This document shows, in pieces, positions 60,241 through 64,000 of a stretch of DNA of 64,000 nucleotides (its first letter is position 1; each line of letters begins with the position of its first letter). The translations under genes and the position numbers were made by a program. The notes beneath the pieces were generated by a model. It ran no database searches, was not told where the DNA came from, and saw only the letters and a program-made list of their open reading frames with translations. Source of the stretch: JACDAV01 sp964626755 (lineage in GTDB: Bacteria > Chloroflexota > Limnocylindria > Limnocylindrales > CSP1-4); contig CAZVGO010000045.1 of NCBI GenBank assembly GCA_964626755.1, positions 5,547 through 69,546 of the forward strand. Direction: 5' to 3'.

Positions 60241-60246
60241 TAGGAT
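60241..60246 (+). promoter_or_regulatory. -10 element TAGGAT for leaderless transcript
   Basis: TAGGAT ends 7 bases before the GTG at 60254 and fixes the ftcD start. Confidence 0.55.
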
Positions 60247-60253
60247 CAGCGGC

Positions 60254-61168
60254 GTGCCTGGCTTGATCGAGTGCGTCCCGAACTTCAGCGAGGGCCGGCG
60301 ATCCGAGGTCGTCGAGGAGATCGTGCGCGCCGTCGGCCAGATCGAAGGCGTGACGGTCCTCGACCACACCCGCGACGAGACGCACAACCGCAGCGTGGTG
60401 ACCTTCGCCGGCAGCGCGGAGCCGGTCGTGCGCGCCGCCACGGCGGCGGTCGGCCGCGCACTGGAGCTGATCGACATGGAGCAGCACACCGGTGCGCACC
60501 CGCGCATCGGCGCCGTCGACGTCATCCCCTTCGTGCCGCTCGGCACCACCCGCCTCGAGGAGTGCGTGGACCTTGCTCGGCGGTTCGGGGAGCAGATCGC
60601 GCAACGCTTCGAGCTGCCGGTCTACCTCTACGGGGAGGCCGCGCTGCGGCCCGAACGGCGCCGGCTGGCCGAGGTGCGGCGCGGCCAGTACGAGGCGCTG
60701 CGCGAGGAGATCGGCACCAACCCACGCCGCGCGCCGGACTTCGGGCCGACGCGCCTCCATCCGCGCGGCGGAGCGGTGGCGGTCGGCGCGCGCAAGCCGC
60801 TCATCGCCTTCAACATCAACCTGCGATCCGACGAGCTGGCCGTGGCGATCAAGATCGCGACCCTGATCAGGGAGTCGTCCGGCGGCATGCCCGCCGTCCA
60901 GGCCATGGGCGTCCTGCTCGAGAACCCCGGCATGCCGCCCATGGCCCAGGTCAGCACCAACCTCGTCGACTGGGAGCAGACCGGCATCGCGGCGGTCGTG
61001 CGTGAGGTGCGCCGCTTGGCCCGGGAGGCGGGCACCGACATCGACCACTGCGAGCTCATCGGTCTTGCTCCGACGGGCGCCCTGCTGGAAGTGGCGGCGG
61101 ACACGCTGGGCCTCGTCGACTTCAACGCCGACCAGGCCCTCGAGCTTCGACTGGCGCGAGACCGCTAG
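60254..61168 (+). CDS. ftcD: Glutamate formimidoyltransferase
   Basis: The GTG gives 304 residues, equal to the N-terminal formimidoyltransferase domain of FtcD alone. It moves the formimidoyl group of formimidoylglutamate (from histidine) to THF. Marks are ECVPNFSEGRRSEVVEEIVR, LDHTRDETHNRSVVTFAG, MEQHTGAHPRIGAVDVIPFV (active-site His) and GVLLENPGMPPMAQVSTNLV. The cyclodeaminase partner is a separate gene (42645), so the two FtcD domains are split here. Feeds the folate operon. Confidence 0.92.
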   Translation: MPGLIECVPNFSEGRRSEVVEEIVRAVGQIEGVTVLDHTRDETHNRSVVTFAGSAEPVVRAATAAVGRALELIDMEQHTGAHPRIGAVDVIPFVPLGTTRLEECVDLARRFGEQIAQRFELPVYLYGEAALRPERRRLAEVRRGQYEALREEIGTNPRRAPDFGPTRLHPRGGAVAVGARKPLIAFNINLRSDELAVAIKIATLIRESSGGMPAVQAMGVLLENPGMPPMAQVSTNLVDWEQTGIAAVVREVRRLAREAGTDIDHCELIGLAPTGALLEVAADTLGLVDFNADQALELRLARDR

Positions 61169-61274
61169 CCACGCGGTCGGGCCGGGCACCGATCGATCCG
61201 CGAGGTTGGCAGCCGAATTGCATAGCGAGGCCGCGAGGGGAAACAAAACTCGCTCGCAGACAGTCACAGGCACT

Positions 61275-61445
61275 ATGGTTCAGACCACCATTCGCGCCGC
61301 TGCTCGTCGCCGTTCCGGCAGGCTCCAGGTGGCACTCGCCGCCGCCTGGTTGATCGCCTCGCTCGCCATCGGCGGCATGATGAACGCGCAGCCCGGCACC
61401 GATCGACCAGGCACTTCGACGATCTCGACCGCCACCCAGCAGTAG
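61275..61445 (+). CDS. 56-residue membrane peptide
   Basis: The ATG gives a basic N-terminus (MVQTTIRAAARRRSGRLQ), one membrane segment (VALAAAWLIASLAIGGMM) and a Thr/Ser-rich outside tail (NAQPGTDRPGTSTISTATQQ). Basic residues before the segment suggest the N-terminus stays in the cytoplasm. It stands alone between ftcD and argS. No family is recognised. Confidence 0.45.
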   Translation: MVQTTIRAAARRRSGRLQVALAAAWLIASLAIGGMMNAQPGTDRPGTSTISTATQQ

Positions 61446-61477
61446 GCCCTCCAGACTGCGGGGCGGCATCGAGACGC

Positions 61478-61483
61478 TAGACT
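61478..61483 (+). promoter_or_regulatory. -10 element TAGACT before argS
   Basis: TAGACT ends 9 bases before the argS ATG at 61493, leaving at most a 2-3 base leader. Confidence 0.45.
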
Positions 61484-61492
61484 CGTCGCCCC

Positions 61493-63148
61493 ATGAGCCT
61501 GCGAGCCGACCTCAGCCGCGCCCTGGCGGACGCGCGCGATCGCGCGATAGCCGCCGGCGACCTCGCCATTCCGCCGGGCCGCTCCCTGCCGGAGATCGGC
61601 CTGGAGCGGCCCGCGAACCAGGAGCACGGAGACTGGGCCAGCAATGTCGCCATGCAGCTGGCGCCGGTGGCACGCGCGGCGCCGATGCGGATCGCGGATG
61701 TGATCGTGGCCAACCTCGAGCGGCCCCCGTCCGTCGCTGAGGTCGCCATCGCCGCCCCCGGCTTCGTCAACCTCCGCCTGGACCCCGCCTGGGTCGCTGC
61801 CCAGGCCGGACCGATCCGCAACGCGGGCCTGTCCTACGGTCGCGACAGCGTGGCGGCTCCGCGGCGCTTCAACGTCGAGTTCGTCAGCGCCAACCCGACC
61901 GGGCCGCTGCACGTGGGCAACGCTCGCGGAGCGTTTGTCGGCGACGTCCTGTCACGTGTCCTCGCCGCGGTGGGCCACGAAGTGACGCGCGAGTACTACT
62001 TCAACGACTTCGGGGCGCAGGTGCTCAACCTGGGGCTGTCCGTGCTCGCGCGGCGCAACGGCACCGAGATCCCGGACGACGGCTATCTCGGCGCCTACGT
62101 CGAGGACCTCGCGGCGTCGCTGCCCGACGACGTTGCTGCGGCGGCGACCGTCAACCCCGACGAGGCGGGTCGCATCGTCGGGGCGTGGGCCACCGAGCGC
62201 GTGCGGGCCGGCATCGAGGCCAGTCTCGAGCGGCTCGGGGTTCACTTCGAGGTGTGGAAGGAGGAGAGCTCCCTCCACGACGGCGGCTGGGTCGAGCGAG
62301 CGGTCGAGCGGCTGCGGCTCAGCGGCCACGTCTACGAGGCGGACGGGGCGACCTGGTTTCGGTCGACTGACTTCGGCGACGACAAGGACCGGGTGATCTA
62401 TCGGTCCAACGGCTTGCCGACCTACTTCGCCTCCGATATCGGCTACGTGACCGAGAAGTTCAGTCGCGGCTTCGACGAGCTCATCTACGTCTGGGGCGTC
62501 GATCATCACGGCACGGTCGCCCGCGTCCGCAATGCCGCCGAGGCGATGGGCTACAACCGCGAGGCGGTGCGCATGCTGCTCATCGCCTGGGTCCGCTTCG
62601 TCCGCGACGGCGTCGAGATCTCGATGAGCAAGCGCTCCGGCGAGTTCATCACCCTCGACGAGGTGCTCGACGAGGTCGGCGTCGACGCCGCACGCTGGTT
62701 CTTCAGCTCGCGCGCCTACACGACCGGCATCGACTTCGACCTCGAGCTGGCCAAGAAGCAGACCAACGAGAACCCGGTGTACTACGTGCAGTACGCGCAC
62801 GCCCGCGCGTCGTCGATCCTGCGCCACGGCGCCGACGCGGGAATCGCCCCCGACGAATCGCGGACCGGCGAGCTGCTCCGCCATGCCGCCGAGCAGGAGC
62901 TGCTGCGCCACCTGCTCGACTACCCCGATGCGCTCGCCGTCGCCGCCGAGCGGCGCGAGACGCACGAGGTGCCGCGCTACGCCTACGAGCTGGCGAGCGC
63001 CTTCTCCACCTTCTACCGCGACTGCAAGGTGCTGGACGTCTCGGACGCGCCGATGTCGGGCGCGCGCCTGGCGCTGGTGGATGCCACGCGCGCCGCGCTC
63101 GCCCGCTCGCTGGAGCTGCTGGGGATCTCCGCGCCGGAGTCGATGTAG
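61493..63148 (+). CDS. argS: Arginyl-tRNA synthetase
   Basis: The ATG gives 551 residues. It joins Arg to tRNA-Arg. The N-terminal Add1 domain is followed by class I HIGH (FVSANPTGPLHVGNARGA), the catalytic core with EYYFNDFGAQVLNLGLSVLA and VWGVDHHGTVARVRNAAEAM, the KMSKS-equivalent MSKRSG, and the DALR anticodon-binding domain to the end. The second Lys of KMSKS is Arg, as in many ArgRS. Length is usual. It is followed by the palindrome cluster. Confidence 0.95.
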   Translation: MSLRADLSRALADARDRAIAAGDLAIPPGRSLPEIGLERPANQEHGDWASNVAMQLAPVARAAPMRIADVIVANLERPPSVAEVAIAAPGFVNLRLDPAWVAAQAGPIRNAGLSYGRDSVAAPRRFNVEFVSANPTGPLHVGNARGAFVGDVLSRVLAAVGHEVTREYYFNDFGAQVLNLGLSVLARRNGTEIPDDGYLGAYVEDLAASLPDDVAAAATVNPDEAGRIVGAWATERVRAGIEASLERLGVHFEVWKEESSLHDGGWVERAVERLRLSGHVYEADGATWFRSTDFGDDKDRVIYRSNGLPTYFASDIGYVTEKFSRGFDELIYVWGVDHHGTVARVRNAAEAMGYNREAVRMLLIAWVRFVRDGVEISMSKRSGEFITLDEVLDEVGVDAARWFFSSRAYTTGIDFDLELAKKQTNENPVYYVQYAHARASSILRHGADAGIAPDESRTGELLRHAAEQELLRHLLDYPDALAVAAERRETHEVPRYAYELASAFSTFYRDCKVLDVSDAPMSGARLALVDATRAALARSLELLGISAPESM

Positions 63149-63167
63149 GGGCGCTGGGCTCGAGGGA

Positions 63168-63503
63168 CGTCGTAATTCCCACCAGGTGGGCGTTACGACG
63201 GCTCGGGTCCGCAGAACCGCGCTAACCAGTACGAACGTGGGCGTTAACGTCCAAACCGAACCCCGCACGCCGAATTTCCCGTCGTAAGCCCCACCTGGTG
63301 GGAGTTAGCACGGCTCGCAGCGGACGCATCCCGCCGCCGACCCTCCTCGGCAGGTAACTCTCACCACGTGACGCTTACCACGGGAGTGGATGCCAGAACG
63401 GCGCGATTGAGCCGCTATCTGTCACCTGGTGACAGATACACGTCGCCTGGCAGGTCGGAGCGGGTCGAAGCCGTCGTAAGCGTCACCTGGTGACAGTTAC
63501 GCA
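63168..63503. repeat. Cluster of CACC-W-GGTG palindromes
   Basis: At least five imperfect palindromes share a CACC-(A/T)-GGTG centre, usually with GTAA and TTAC arms: 63168-63200 (outer arms CGTCGTAA/TTACGACG), 63280-63312, 63353-63380 (centre CACCACGTG, degenerate), 63416-63438 (perfect, 11-bp arms TATCTGTCACC) and 63472-63503. A sixth, poor copy lies near 63220-63250. The outer CGTCGTAA recurs in three. They fill the gap between argS and the last gene. Either a repeated small element (REP-like) or operator array. Confidence 0.7.
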
Positions 63504-63514
63504 TCCCGACCCAC

Positions 63515-64000
63515 TCAGCCCCCGGCGGCCGCCACCGCGCGACGCAGCGCGTCGACGTCCGAGCCATGCGCCACCAGGATCCGACCGTCCAGCTCCTGCA
63601 CCACCGCCGGAAAGCCGATGGACGGGATGATGGAGTCGTAGGCGGCGAGGAACTCGTCCGCGTCGGCGTCGGTCTCCCACTCCGAGAGCCACACCACCGC
63701 GAAGGCGTCGTTCGGGCCGGACGCGATGACCATCCGGTCGCCCATCCAGCCGTCGGTGGCCACGCGAGCCTCGGCGCGATCCAGGCCGAAGTGCTCGAGC
63801 ATCATGCCGGTGAAGGCCTGGCCCATGCTGTTGGTCTCGACCTCCTCCCAGTCCGAGCCCATGGCTGCCGCGAGGTCGGGCACCTCGACCGCGACTGGCT
63901 CCTCCCGCTGGCGCCACGCAGTGATGTCGAGGATCTGCTTCGTCGAGCTCGGCGGGTCCAGCCAGGCCGCATCGATCGCGCTGAAGTCCGGATCGGTGGG
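63515..64000 (-). CDS. Hypothetical protein, N-terminus beyond the window
   Basis: The frame is open from the window edge (64000) to a TGA at 63515-63517, giving 161 visible residues; an internal GTG at 63883 is not the true start. The visible part reads DPPSSTKQILDITAWRQREE, then MGSDWEEVETNSMGQAFTGM, ATDGWMGDRMVIASGPNDAF and AVVWLSEWETDADADEFLAA. This pattern is known from large actinobacterial and Chloroflexota proteins of unknown role that have a metallopeptidase-like N-terminal part. Function cannot be given. Confidence 0.55.
   Translation of the reverse strand, partial: PTDPDFSAIDAAWLDPPSSTKQILDITAWRQREEPVAVEVPDLAAAMGSDWEEVETNSMGQAFTGMMLEHFGLDRAEARVATDGWMGDRMVIASGPNDAFAVVWLSEWETDADADEFLAAYDSIIPSIGFPAVVQELDGRILVAHGSDVDALRRAVAAAGG

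Noticed and set aside
63168..63503. CRISPR array
   Set aside because: Repeats are palindromic and unequal in sequence, spacing is irregular (about 35 to 110 bases) and no cas gene is present.

Overview
The window looks like bacterial chromosome from a high-G+C organism with many GTG and TTG starts, Gram-positive-type LexA boxes (GAAC-N4-GTTC) and promoters placed so that transcripts begin at or next to the start codon. The gene set fits an environmental Chloroflexota lineage: a double zinc ribbon plus class III cyclase plus AAA plus repeat giant, an MFS transporter fused to a cNMP-binding domain, split formimidoyl-THF/C1-folate enzymes, a PIG-V-like mannosyltransferase and many small lipoproteins. 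No rRNA gene is present, so this placement is inference; an actinobacterial relative is the main alternative.

Bases 1 to about 21,600 are accessory DNA. From the left they hold a truncated unknown gene, a frameshifted small gene, a three-gene set of secreted proteins (two are tandem paralogues), a frameshifted Prok-JAB (JAMM) peptidase remnant, and a DNA methyltransferase plus specificity pair with no separate HsdR. Then comes the last 64 codons of a tyrosine recombinase. A second module follows: unknown membrane and soluble proteins, an AbiTii-domain protein with an 1103-residue partner, a family-1 uracil-DNA glycosylase, zinc-ribbon and lipoprotein genes, and a phospholipase D-like fragment. 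It ends in an intact tyrosine recombinase of the same type as the remnant. Beside it are short repeats and the 3' half of a tRNA-Gln, probably an attachment site.

Bases 21,616 to 42,500 read as backbone: a lipoprotein, zinc ribbon, DUF4386-like membrane protein, dodecin, mannosyltransferase, beta-propeller lipoprotein, dnaB, a 16-residue-repeat protein, a Crp/Fnr regulator, a GAF protein, a subtilase, the cNMP-MFS transporter, the giant cyclase, lexA, a uridine-kinase-like protein, a YkvA-like protein, rplI, a large membrane protein and dinB. LexA boxes lie before lexA, near dnaB, and in the promoter of a 90-residue protein just downstream of dinB.

Bases 42,600 to 46,000 are a one-carbon folate operon (cyclodeaminase/FchA family, FolD, Fhs). 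The FolD lacks the catalytic lysine of the cyclohydrolase reaction, which its neighbour could supply. Bases 46,000 to 64,000 hold a DUF1801-like protein, an MFS transporter, small unknowns, DedA, and a dispersed histidine-degradation set (hutH, hutU, ftcD; hutI not seen) mixed with GNAT, VOC, SIS and membrane proteins. An overlapping operon of rsmI, a 16S rRNA G1405-type methyltransferase and a divergent tRNA-guanine transglycosylase follows, then argS, a cluster of CACC-W-GGTG palindromes and a gene cut by the window edge.
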